Assembly: GCF_018687715.1 (NCBI RefSeq)
Contig: NC_056752.1
Span: forward strand, 7,950,001 to 8,014,000
Direction of reading: 5' to 3'
Length of the DNA: 64,000 nucleotides
Source of the DNA: Carya illinoinensis
Taxonomy: Eukaryota; Streptophyta; Magnoliopsida; Fagales; Juglandaceae
Part shown: piece after piece, positions 1-10,095 of the stretch
Layout: every line of letters starts with the position of its first letter
How positions within the stretch are numbered: the stretch's first letter is position 1
Notes under the pieces: model-generated
What the model saw: only the letters and a program-made list of their open reading frames with translations
Databases searched by the model: none
What the model was told of the DNA's origin: nothing
Program-made: the position numbers and the translations under genes

Positions 1-618
1 CATCCTCAAACTAATGGTCAAGCTGAAATTTCAAATAGAGAGATCAATAACATCCTTGAGAAGACTGTCAAAATCAATAGAAAGGATTAGGCGAAGAAGC
101 TTGATGATGCTTTGTGGGCATACCGTACAGCCTTTAAAACACCTATCGGGATGTCTCCATACTGATTAGTGTTTGGAAAGGCATGTCATCTTCCTGTAGA
201 GTTGGAGCATAGAGCTTATTGGGCTGTAAAAAAGTTTAACTTTGATTTGAAGGCAGTAGGTGGAAAGAGACTTCTTCAATTGAATGAGATGGAAGAGTTC
301 CGGAATGATGCATATGAGAATGCAAAGATCTATAAAGAAAGGACGAAGAAGTGGCATGACAAACAGATTCTTAGGCGAGAGTTTGCTCCACGACAACAAG
401 TTTTACTCTTCAATTCACTACTCAAACTCTTTCCAGGAAAGTTGAAATCAAGATGGACGGGGCCTTATACAATTCATGAAGTTTTCTCTTTTGGAGCAGT
501 AGATTTGAAGGACAAGACTGGGAATATTTTCAGGGTTAATGGTCAGAGATTGAAGCACTACTATGGAGAGCAAATGGAGAGGAACTATGCATTTATTCCT
601 CTTGGAGATCCTAATTGA
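1..618 (+). pseudogene. Athila-type Ty3/gypsy integrase C-terminal part, with stops
   Basis: The frame starting at base 1 reads as the C-terminal part of a plant Ty3/gypsy integrase. It opens with the HPQTNGQAE motif, continues through WAYRTAFKTPIGMSPY and FGKACHLPVELEHRAYW, and ends with a KSRWTGPYTI-type chromatin-targeting region before a stop at 616-618. The wording is that of the Athila/Tat clade. Two in-frame stops break it: TAG at 88-90, where the family has Trp, and TGA at 163-165, where it has Arg. The 5' part of the element lies outside the window. The piece belongs with the spacer and LTR that follow. It is a dead copy; the clade call comes from motif memory. Confidence 0.9.
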
Positions 619-2276
619 TGATCATTGAAAAGTCTGGCTGTAGACTTTAAAACAAACGCTTATGGGAGGCAACCCATAGATCTATCTTTCTTTCTTTCAT
701 TTATTTTATTATCTTTATTTATTTAAGTTTTAATAAATTGGTTTTTGATGTAGGATTATTTAGCAAGAATAAAGAGCTGAAAAATTCTAATCTACGGAAG
801 ATTCACCATGAAACCAGGGAAGTTCCTTTATTTCTTCAATCCTTTTTACTTTTGCATTATAATGAGGACATTGTTTAGTTTAAGTTTGGGGGTGTAAACT
901 CCTATAATCATTTGATCCTCTTGTTTTCTAAGTCTTGGGTTGTTGATAGGTTGTTTGATTCTCTTACCAAGCATGCATTGGAGTAAAATTGAATTCTCTA
1001 CGACTCTGAAATTTGTGATTAAAGATGGTTTTGAGAAAAATTTTCAAAAATTTCTTTCATGTCAAGTGAAGTTTTATGGGTACTTTGGTTTAAATCTTTG
1101 ACCTTGAACACAATTGAGCACATAGTCGTTTTTCTCTTATTCCATTTTGCTTATGAAGAGAAGAAGTTGAATTAATTGAAAGAGGGAGGTTCGATTTTGC
1201 TTTGCTCTAGAATCCGTTGATGGGTCTTTGAGGCGAAATCCTAGTTGAGACCAAATATCAGAGAAATGATCTAGGCATTTCTTTGGCATAACCAAAAAGC
1301 TTTCCCAGCCGTCCTAAATGTCATGCCATCATTATATGGTGTGTTTCCATAGTCAACCCCCTTGAGCCTTCATGAGCCTTTATTTATTCTTTGAACTACA
1401 TAAACCATGCCAGCTCTAAGCCTGAAAAACAATGAATCTACCTTTGATAGTTTGAGAAAATACTTTGGTGGAGAGTTACATTTAAAAGAGAAAAATTAGT
1501 TTCATGATGAACCGTATTATCTTTGTTTTGATTGATCAAAGAAGAAGAAGAAAAAGAAGAAGAAAGGAAGTGACTGAAAAAAAAAATAATAAAAGAAAAA
1601 AAAATAAGAAAAAAGAAAAAGAAGTCGCTAAGCGGAGTGTGAATTACCTCAGATTTTGTTAAGGGAAGTGTTGGTATTACATCAGTGATTACAGTAATAA
1701 TAATGCCACAAGTATGAGCATATTGCCAAGAAAGAGCTATGATTTGAATCATGTGAGTTTCTCTTTTAATGTTCTTTTCACTAAGTATTTTTTCAGTTTG
1801 ATTTAATTCCTCATATCCAATTCTTTCTTAACCCTCACTCTGTGGCCTATCATTACAACCTTATTAAAGACCTTTTGATCTCTTATTTTGGTGTTGACTA
1901 CATTAGTGGAGAGTATTTTTGAAAATTGGACTTATGGGGTTAAGTTTTAAGAGAATTCTTCTGATTTTGGTTGTTCTACTTTTATCTGAGTTTGCAGGTG
2001 GTTTGAGGTTAAATTGACTATATCACACACACACTCAAGGTCTTAGCTTTAGGTTGAAGTAAACGCCTAACTCTTGCTTGACAAATTGTAAAATTTTTGA
2101 TTGATTTTCCTGCCATCTTTGATGTTAAAAGAGTAAGATACTAGAGATGAAATCTAAATTCATAAAAGCTTGGTGAGTGATGATACTTCTCTTTCGGATC
2201 GAGTCGATATTGCCTAAACTATCATTTGTTTTTCTTTTTGTTTGAGGACAAACAAAGTTGTAAGTTTGGGGGTATT
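619..2276 (+). mobile_element. Non-coding 3' spacer of the Athila-like element, up to the polypurine tract
   Basis: This stretch between the integrase stop and the 3' LTR has no convincing reading frame. A long untranslated region before the 3' LTR is usual for Athila/Tat elements. It contains a purine-rich GAA/AAAG tract at about 1540-1625. Two copies of a G-rich motif (AAGTTTGGGGGT) occur, near 883 and at 2262-2273. The second abuts the LTR start and is the likely polypurine primer; the first may be a second or relic tract. Confidence 0.65.
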
Positions 2277-2309
2277 TGATGACTTGCAAAAATTTCATAT
2301 TGCAGGTTT

Positions 2310-2560
2310 TACAAGTTCGTTCGAGCGGAGGCTTTTGGCCGCTCAAGCGAAATCAGGCAGATTCAAACGCTCGAATGCCGCTTGACAGGGAGCTCAAGCG
2401 GGTTGCTGAAAAACAAAGATCGCTCGAGCGGAGACATTGGCCGCTCGAGCGAAATCGGGCAGAGTCGAACGCTCGACGTGCGCTCGATAGGATGCTCGAG
2501 CGAAATCAGACAGAGTCGAACGCTCGACGCGCGCTCGACACCCCGCTCGAGCGAACATCG
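2310..2560 (+). repeat. CTCGAG palindrome module in gypsy U3
   Basis: A CpG-dense block with four perfect CTCGAG sites (2423-2428, 2444-2449, 2495-2500, 2546-2551) and several one-base variants (TTCGAG, CTCAAG). The unit around GCTCGAGCGAAATC repeats with a period of about 51 bases. Between sites run the spacers 'gacattggcc' and 'gggcagagtcgaacgctcga'. The last site is about 47 bases before the TATA box. Nearly the same sequence, reverse-complemented, occurs at 25113-25345. Confidence 0.85.
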
Positions 2561-2597
2561 TATTTTGACAGATTTTAGGTTTTCTGCCGTGAGACCA

Positions 2598-2604
2598 TAT
2601 AAAA
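2598..2604 (+). promoter_or_regulatory. TATA box of the gypsy LTR
   Basis: TATAAAA in the context CCATATAAAAGC, downstream of the CTCGAG module and followed by a GC-containing leader. This is the expected position for the LTR promoter. Confidence 0.55.
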
Positions 2605-3585
2605 GCAATTTTTCACTCTAGAGCCGCGAGTTTTTTTGGAGAACACTTCTTGGGAGAGAAAAACATAGCTAGAGGGATTCAAATCATCTATTTTTGGAGA
2701 GGGAATTCCAATTATTGCACGTACGTTGGAATCATACACGAGCACGGAAGACAGAAAAGCGTTGAATCGTTCCCTTGAGCTTTTGACGACGAGTTGAGGC
2801 TACAAGAAGGATTTTTCAGTGTTTATTTTCTTCCTATCTTCTCAGAACAATTATGGTGAATTCGTTTATGTTGAATTCCATTTCTAGAATGAGCTAAATT
2901 TTCTTCATTCTAGGAAAACGATGTAATCTATTTCCGAACTATGTTTGATTGTCTATGCTAATTTAATGCAATTCTCTCTTTATTTATCTGATTTATTCTG
3001 AATTTATTGCTTCTAATTAACTGGCCATTGATTAGATGATAAGTAATCTTGTGATTTGCTATCGAAAGAGGGAATCATAGGGTAGATCTTGGATATTTAA
3101 GCATAGGTAAGTATAGAGATCGAAAGACTTGTATGAACCTATGTAGTAATTAAATCATTTGTCTTATTGCGTTCTTGATTATTGAATTTGCATATTCTTG
3201 TGTGAATTGATAACCAAGAGTCAATTCCAATTGACTATCGAAAGAGGCTTTTGGATGAATTAGAGATTTGCTAATAGACAAAAGAGATTTAAATTAAATT
3301 AGCTAGATGAGAAAAGCATAATGAAGAAGTAGGTGAAATCGATTTCCTAAAAGTTTTCTTTCCATTAATTTGATCTTCGAACGTCAGTGTTATTTCCTTT
3401 GCATATTTTTCTTTGAGTTGATCTAGTTTAAATTACAACAACAAAAATCTTAGTGATGCCTCTAGATAAAATCAAGTTTAGTATAATTTTGGTATTTAGC
3501 AAACGTAAAGTACTAATCCCTGAGGACGATACTCTTCTTATTACTTTACTATAAAACTACGATACTGTGCACTTGCAGTTTTACA

Positions 3586-4119
3586 CTGGTCACTGTCGCT
3601 AGATTGAGGGTCTTCGTTTTGAGAGATCTAGTTGAAGGTTTGGATGTGGAGAAGAGGACCACGTGCCTTCTGCACGAACTGTTGATCTGTTGTTATTTAT
3701 TTCTTTCAACCTAGAAGGCCAAGCAACACTGGCTTCACAGCTTTGGACCTTAGTAGTAGCACTCAATTGGGTCAACTCATAGGACTAGGTTGATCCATAA
3801 TACCAAATAGCCGAGGCTATAGAGTTGGTGATGATTTCAAAAGGTGTTTTGCTATATACAAACATAGTCGTGTATTAATTTATATACTAATATTGATTTA
3901 TTCATATTTAAAATTTAAATTAACACTATTTTTAATAAAATTTATTTTTTGACCAATTACATTATATTAATACATAAATTAGTACATAATTATACTTACA
4001 ACTATATTTTTCCTTTCAGAAGATGGAATATCAAGTTATCAACAGGTCAGGGCCTCTTGCTCTTTACAACCAGTTGAGCAAGATTTATGGATGCAAAAGC
4101 AACAAAAGGCTCTTATCTC
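3586..4119. other. Intergenic; includes an AT-rich MITE copy at about 3848-4013
   Basis: No coding signal seen. From about 3848 to 4013 lies an AT-rich element reading 'tgctatatacaaacatagtcgtgta...' to '...acttacaactatattttt'. Related copies are at 21850-22017 (same orientation) and 30018-30190 (opposite orientation), so this is a dispersed short non-autonomous repeat. Confidence 0.55.
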
Positions 4120-4745
4120 CTAATGGGAAACCCTCTCTGGCCTTTGAATGGTTGTAGATTCATCCCATTGAATCTTCAATGACTGCCATTTAGAATCCGA
4201 CCACTCTGCAGATATATCCTCAACCCTAACTAAGGTTCCCGAGAATCTTCTTTTTGGAGAGTCTTCTCCCTCAAATCTCATCTTGAAGCAGATGCCAAAT
4301 AGGAACCCATTGTTAATGGCCTCAAGATATTTGTTTACACTTATGATGAACTGACTAGTCCTTGGCTTGTAATAAACCAAAAATAGAGTATGGGTCAAAA
4401 CAGCATAAGAAGCAGTAGCAAGCACTCCAAGATGCATGCTTTGGCTGGATATCACAGATGAAGGCATGGAAATCTGCTGGCAAGCAAGACGTCAAACACC
4501 TACTCTCAATTCACCATTTTCGCCCCTCAGAAACACAAAGGCATCTCCTGCAACCAATCTCTTGGAAGTGACAAAATTACTCCATCTCGTTGTGAGCATT
4601 TACTACTCGGTTGGCCTCTAAATATATGCTTAAACTTCCACTCAAACCCATGAAGGTCCTTGGCTACCAATTTCTGTGTTGGTGTTGCTTGGGTCATATC
4701 CAACTGAGGCAAGCATTCGATGGCATGCTTTCGAAGAGCTGAGAG
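4120..4745 (-). pseudogene. Auxin response factor (ARF) pseudogene, B3 and middle ARF domain
   Basis: Read on the minus strand, two frames together match an ARF transcription factor of the ARF1/ARF2 type. From about 4745 comes the end of the B3 DNA-binding domain ([16 protein letters not shown], then [19 protein letters not shown]). After frame breaks comes the auxin-response region ([54 protein letters not shown]) ending near 4120. Frameshifts and substitutions disable it, and neither the N-terminus nor the PB1 domain is present. The two domains abut with no intron-like gap, although ARF genes are usually split here by introns. A processed copy is therefore possible; a decayed gene fragment cannot be excluded. 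Confidence 0.85.
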
Positions 4746-4889
4746 GCAGGATTACCACCGACAAAATTGAAAGAGAGAGAGGGGGGGAACGAAATGGACG
4801 GTAGGAAAAAATTAATTGTTTTATCAAACGATGGGCCCGGTTACACAGGAGTTCCCCAAGCCGACTGCAACAAGAGTTTCACTAGAGTA

Positions 4890-5595
4890 TTATATGTTCT
4901 TTTTTTTCATTAAAAGCACATCCCCTTGCATTAATAAATAACCAAATCAAACAATACAATTTAGTACAAACCCCTTATCTACACACTTTACATGATAAAG
5001 TATCCTTTGCAAGCACATGTGCAACTTGATTATAGTCCCTCTTAACATAGCAAATCTACCAACCATCAAAACCACAAAAGACTTGCTTAATTTCCTCCAC
5101 AATATGATTAAATAGTTTGAAATTCTCTTGATGCTTATTTACTGCATCAACCACGAGTTTAGCATCTCCTTCAAATATAACTTGGTCAAGGCCCATATTA
5201 GAGCAGAAGACACAAGCACTCAAAATGCAGCCCTAGCTTCAACTAAAGTGAAGTTAGCACAACACACCACAAGTTCTGTCAAAACTGCCAAGACCTCCTG
5301 GCTCCTCATGTAAATCCCTGATACCCCAATACTATAGTTCCAAAGGGCATGAATCATATCTTCATAAAACAAGTCATAGATGGGATACAGATCAGATTCA
5401 ATCACCCTGTTCCTCACTAAATTTGCTCTTGTTGGTAAACCATTGTGACATGCTTTCCAAATAAAGACCTTGACTAACTTTGGAATAGGCAAATTCCATA
5501 GTTGTTCCCAAAACATATCCCGAGTTGATTTGTTAGAAAGTTTACCTATGATCCTGTCCCAAGTTGATTTTGGTGGAAAGTCAAAGACCGGCTTG
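4890..5595 (-). pseudogene. LINE (L1-type) 3' fragment: zf-RVT and RNase H relic
   Basis: On the minus strand, 5516-5220 encodes a segment with WNLPIPKLVKVFIWKACHN and GLPTRANL. This is the typical zinc-binding region after the reverse transcriptase of plant L1 LINEs, although the usual CPxC cysteines have been lost. Further downstream, broken frames still resemble the RNase H domain (EARAAFECLCLL, then a WYIC...N..AH-like stretch). A T-rich tract near 4891-4898 on the plus strand would be the remnant of the LINE poly(A) tail. The element is 5'-truncated and has stops. Confidence 0.75.
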
Positions 5596-7240
5596 GCCAG
5601 AGTATTGGGTTAGTTTTTCATACGTTATTTTTAATTTTAGGGAGGTTAATTAGTGTGAGCTTCTTTTTCCTTTCTACTTGGATATCTTTTTGTTGAGGTT
5701 GTATTTGCTTTGTACTTTTGGAAAAGACGTGCTTTTGATAGATTATGAATCAATTTTCTTTCTTAATAAAAGACTTATTTTAATTATATTCTCATCTTCT
5801 TGGGTGTAGAAAAGCTCTTAGCTAAAACTTAGCCCGGGTGATTGTTAACGTTATGGTTGGTGGTGTCTTTATGAGAGGTGTGTTGTTGATACGATTTGGT
5901 GTATCTTTGATATGCTCTGTCTGCACATACATACATTGTAGGGATTTGGTTAGAAATGACTGTGGTTGTTATTTAAATTCCCGTGCATGGTGTTTTCCAC
6001 TTGTAAGTAACCTTCTTGGTTTACTTGTCACAAAATAAAAAAAAGAGAGAAATCTTCTTGGTTTTTTAATATCCAGCATTTTTTTCGAGGAGATGAGATA
6101 TTTTGTAGATGATCAATTTAGCTTGTGTTTTGTTGATTTTCTATCTTGCATCAATGTTTCTAGTTTCTCAGCCAAGTGCTGAGATTAGCTCAAGCTGGGA
6201 TGAATTATGGTCTCATAGACCAAGTTGAGACTCAAATTTAGGCACATTACAATTAAATTGATCTGCAGATTCTCTCTCACATAATAACATGCAACGTATG
6301 GTATTTAGGGTACGTAGTCATCAACTCATTTTGTCCGTCACTTTTATCGCCTTTAAATGGCTCCTTAATTTTTTGCTAGGAATGGGCATTGGATGTCAAA
6401 ATTCCACCCAACATAAGCATCTCGATCACATCCTTGCATAGTTGAAAGCATCAACCAACTAAATAGTCTCAAGCATATCATAAAGAAAGAAGAAAATTGG
6501 CACATCATTTGTGATTCATAGTGAACTCAAAATGCCCGACGACAATGAAAAACGTTGGACATGATTCTAATCGTAAGTAATTGTAGTTGTTGTGGGTGCG
6601 AAAATTTTCTATTGATTCGAAGAATTGGATAAGTTTTTGTTTCTTGCTCAAAGTGAATAAATAGTTGGAACAATATGTGGGCTAGGCTTTACAATATTAT
6701 GCTTCTTACTCTTTTGAAGATTGAAATAAAAATGTTAAATTCAATAGGGAGACTGACATTCAAAGGATCTTAACGTGGACATCACCATCTTGGGTGGTGG
6801 CATGAATATCTTTCACCACCCACCTACATCTGTTATGACTTATCTGCTTTTGCCATTAAGGTTCTCAGCCAGTATAATTACCTTGTTGGTATTCTACACA
6901 TTCTTGGGAACCTTCTTGTTAAGTTCATCTTCCAATACTTCTTTCCTGATTGGCGATTAGGATTTCTACTTCCTAATTCTCATTTTGACCATTCCTGATG
7001 GGAAAATAAGATGTGGGTATTCATCCATGGTTGTGATGGGTGTGGTTGTGCTTTATTTTATTTATGATTTGTGGGACTCGTGGGGGTGAAGGCATGGGTG
7101 TCCGTTAAGAATTAGAGTTATAGAATGTATCGTGGTTATGTGGATGCGGATGAGATTAGTAGTGGCAGAAGTGCTTGGGATACATTAGTTTTTGTGATAC
7201 ACTAGTTTTTGTTGGATTGTACATAGTTTTCTCTCGAATG
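5596..7240. other. Intergenic, nothing recognised
   Basis: AT-rich sequence without a recognisable gene. Short open frames at 5838-6038 and 6775-6960 (plus) show no family resemblance and no splice context, and are probably chance. Confidence 0.5.
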
Positions 7241-7430
7241 AGGCATTGTTTGGTTACACAAATGAAATGAGATAAAAATTAAAAGTTGAATAAAATATTA
7301 TTAGAATATAACTTTTTAATATTATTTTTATTTTAAAATTTGAAAAAATTGAATTATTTATTATATTTTGTATGAGAGTTTACAAAAGTTGTAATGATTA
7401 AATGAGATAAGATATGATGAGATGGTTTAA
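7241..7430. repeat. Partial Tourist-like MITE
   Basis: Starts with AGGCATTGTTTGGTTACA and ends with the 'gatgagatggttta' sequence. The body shares 'aaaagttgaataaaatatt' and the 'agttgtaatgattaaatgag' stretch with the complete MITE at 15292-15664. It directly abuts the next MITE. Confidence 0.6.
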
Positions 7431-7823
7431 GGCCTCGTTTGGTTATGCAGTTTAGATGAAATGAGATAAAATATTTTAAATAATAGTGAAAATTTTGAGT
7501 TAAGATGAGATGAAATAGTTTGTAAAAAAAATGTATATTTGGATAGTGTGATAAGAAAAGATAGTTTTTACTTTTTGGGATTTAAAAATATGCAGGTCCC
7601 ATGGTATTTATGGAGTAGTCGAATTGTGCACTGTTTATATACTGTTCACATACTATTTCTTTACTGTTTATGCACTGTTCATGTCAGTTTTTACTATTTT
7701 ATATTGTTTATTTACTATTTATTTAAATAAATATTTTCAAAACTTAAGAAATGAAATATTGCATTTCAATAGCCAAAACTACTGTATGGTACAACTCATG
7801 ATGAGATCTAACCAAACCGGGCT
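7431..7823. repeat. Tourist-like MITE, 393 bp, TAA target duplication
   Basis: Bounded by imperfect terminal inverted repeats (GGCCTCGTTTGGTTA at the left; the right end reverse-complemented gives AGCCCGGTTTGGTTA) and flanked by TAA at 7428-7430 and 7824-7826. TAA/TTA duplications and a GGCC...GTTTGG terminus suit the PIF/Harbinger (Tourist) group. It encodes nothing; the interior contains a run of 'actgttcatac/actgtttatgc' motifs. Confidence 0.75.
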
Positions 7824-8333
7824 TAAAAGTCTTGCAAGTGTTTCTAAATTGATTGCAATATTTTTTTTCATTTCCAAATTATAGTTATAGAAAAGAGAGA
7901 ACGTGAGGCCAAATAAAAATCCCAAGCCCACTCAACTCTGAAAAGGTAATTTAGGGAATCGATTATTAGAGGAAGAAGAGAAGTGCATAAATTCCATGAG
8001 AAGCTAGTGAGATTTGAGACTACAAAACCAAAAAGATATCAGATATTCAATAGTCACAAGGACGATTACAATATAATAGCACTCACAAGTAGTGTTGCTG
8101 AGATAACCAAAGAATGACTTGAAAGCTATAGAAATCAAACATCGTACGTACGTATTCTCTTATACAGACAAATACAACTGAACCCCTTGAGACTTAAAAC
8201 TCTCAATACAAGAACAAGGGATAGATAGGTTCTAACATAATCGAGAATAACATAACTACTAGAGCGAAGAAACATCCGAACAGGAATATACGAACGAAGA
8301 ATGGAAGTGTGGCATCTCAGGGTCAAGTACTGT

Positions 8334-8828
8334 TTAGTTTGATGGTGGTGGGGAGAGGAAAGGAATTGTTGGGATTGTTGTGGGAATGGTGGAGGGGATT
8401 GAAGGAATTGTGGTTGGAATGGTGGGCAACGGAGGTAGTGCAACCCTGGGGACGGTAGGCATTGTTGGCAGTGTTGGGAGTTGGGTGCTTGGGAGCGGCG
8501 GCAATGTGGACTTTGGAAGAGTTGGTTGAGTTGGCAATGGGTTTGTGGGCAATGGTGGCAATGTGGGCTTTGGAAGGGTAGGCTGAGTCGGCAATGTAGG
8601 CAATGGCGTGCTAGGCAATGGTGGCAATGTGGCTTTAGGCAGCGTTGGCATAGAGGGCAGTGGAGGCAAGGTCACCTTAGGCAGAGATGGGATTGTAGGG
8701 AGTGTCAACGCTGGGGGTGGAGCAGCTGATGTATCCAAGAGGTAACGAGCTGCAAGACTCATTTCGGTACTTGCGAATAGCAATGCCATGATCATAGACA
8801 GAATGAAACAATATTTAGAAAAAGCCAT
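8334..8828 (-). CDS. Secreted proline/leucine-rich cell-wall protein (PELPK-like)
   Basis: A single-exon gene of 164 residues. Residues 1-27 form a clear signal peptide (hydrophobic ILSMIMALLFA core, cleavage likely after SLAA). The mature part is built from Pro-Leu repeats of the kind TLPPLPS, PTLPK and LPTQPTLP, with Thr/Ser between the prolines, grading into IPTTIP repeats near the C-terminus. There is almost no Cys, Trp or acidic residue. This fits the small hydroxyproline-rich cell-wall proteins related to Arabidopsis PELPK1; the assignment rests on composition and repeat style, not full alignment. The start codon is in a strong context (ACCATGG on the minus strand), and a TATA box lies about 110 bases upstream. 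A role in wall structure or defence is known for relatives and is inferred here. Confidence 0.85.
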   Translation of the reverse strand: MAFSKYCFILSMIMALLFASTEMSLAARYLLDTSAAPPPALTLPTIPSLPKVTLPPLPSMPTLPKATLPPLPSTPLPTLPTQPTLPKPTLPPLPTNPLPTQPTLPKSTLPPLPSTQLPTLPTMPTVPRVALPPLPTIPTTIPSIPSTIPTTIPTIPFLSPPPSN

Positions 8829-8934
8829 GGTTTAAACGCTAGGAGAAGAAAGTTTCTGAAGCTGTTTTTTTCACTAATGGTATTGACCGGCTAGTTGTGT
8901 TGATTCATGGTTGAAGAGAACATGTAGCCGGTAG

Positions 8935-8942
8935 TATTTATA
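8935..8942 (-). promoter_or_regulatory. TATA box of the PELPK-like gene
   Basis: TATAAATA on the minus strand, 107 bases upstream of the ATG at 8828. This leaves room for a leader of about 75-80 bases. No competing TATA is closer. Confidence 0.6.
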
Positions 8943-10095
8943 GAGTCCAAATTGTGAAGGATCTTGAGGAATAGAAAGGAACTAAAATAATGTGAGTTTG
9001 ATGAGATGTGGTTGTAGGCCGAAGTGGAAAGAAACATTAGTTCGCTCACCTTCCAAACCAAGACAAATTGTAAGTTAAAAAGAACTGCTAACTAAACCAG
9101 AAAGATAAGTCTTGACACCCACTGAGAAGCCTCAATGAAAACAGACCCACATGGTTACGAGTCATGGAGTTATTGCACGATGTTGGGAGCAAAGGACGCG
9201 TATTGGCCCATTGGGGTTGAGAAGGTAGCTCACTTGTGCAACCTATGATTTGACAATTACTTGTTGGGTTGGGACAGAGTCTTATTAATGTTGTAATGTA
9301 GTTGAAGTCGTCTAGAACATGAAACACCCTATCAAATATTTTTATGTGGTTGAATAGAATAAAGTTGGTTCATTCCCAACAAAACACGTGGTCGCCTGAA
9401 TTGGGTGGCCAACATTTGAGAAAACATATCATGCTCTCTGCATAACAGCAGCATTGAGAAGTAACACAAACCAATTTGTTTAATTTTGATGCAATCTTAC
9501 TTGATTAAAACGTTAATTTCTTTGTAGATGGACCTCTAAACACTCGTACACACAATAATATATGGACTTCTCCAAAGATTCTTAATATATGGACTTATGA
9601 AGATGGGATTATTTTGCTGAGAAAGATAAAGGGTGGGTTTATGTTGTTGGTTCATATGAAGATTTTTGTTTTCTATGGATTACTTTTAGATTTTAACCAA
9701 ATTATAGAGCAAAATTTGAATGGTACGGATCAAACCAGATTACTCGTCAAATTATTTCCGTTTCATTTCAGTATGCTTGAAGGAGATTGTCCACAAGTTA
9801 ACAGCCAGAAAGAACTTTTCTTTTTTCCCAAGAAATTTCTCAAGAAGCTCTTCCGCTATGGGAAGAAAGAATTATAGCTGTGTTCGAGTTCAATGGCTTA
9901 AATATAATGGAAATTTATAACTAATCTACATCAAGTATGTAACTATTTATAGTGCAGAAGTCATAAGGAATTTCTTCTGAGGAGACAATGAAATCTACCA
10001 TCATTACCCTCGTATTTGTAAACCAAAAATGGAGCCCTATTGGCTACAACTTCACCGTTAGAACTGGAATATTATTTCAGCCTTGTTCCTAATTT
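8943..10095. other. Promoter-side and intergenic sequence between two minus-strand genes
   Basis: Contains the upstream region of the PELPK-like gene and, towards 10.0 kb, the likely 3' UTR of the AP2-like gene. An open frame at 9614-9877 (plus) has no family resemblance. No repeat was recognised. Confidence 0.4.

Larger units (their letters stand above)
2277..3585 (+). mobile_element. 3' LTR of the Athila-like Ty3/gypsy element
   Basis: The LTR is taken to begin with TGATGACTTG right after the polypurine tract and to end with TTTTACA, giving TG...CA termini and about 1.3 kb. U3 holds a CpG-rich block of repeated CTCGAG motifs (2310-2560). A TATA box (TATAAAA, 2598-2604) follows. The R/U5 part near the end carries the 'ccctgaggacgatactc' sequence common in LTRs of this clade. 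The partner 5' LTR is outside the window, so neither the boundaries nor a target duplication can be checked against a second copy. Confidence 0.75.

Noticed and set aside
2310..2560. CTCGAG array considered as a CRISPR-like or bacterial repeat array
   Set aside because: Spacers are themselves repeated and the array lies inside an LTR of a plant retrotransposon.
2276..2621. Arg/Glu-rich open frames on both strands in the gypsy LTR
   Set aside because: Same reason: they are produced by the CTCGAG repeat in U3.
8481..8729. Plus-strand open frame rich in Trp/Gly/Arg over the PELPK-like gene
   Set aside because: It is the antisense shadow of the Pro-rich repeat; the minus frame has a signal peptide and good start context.
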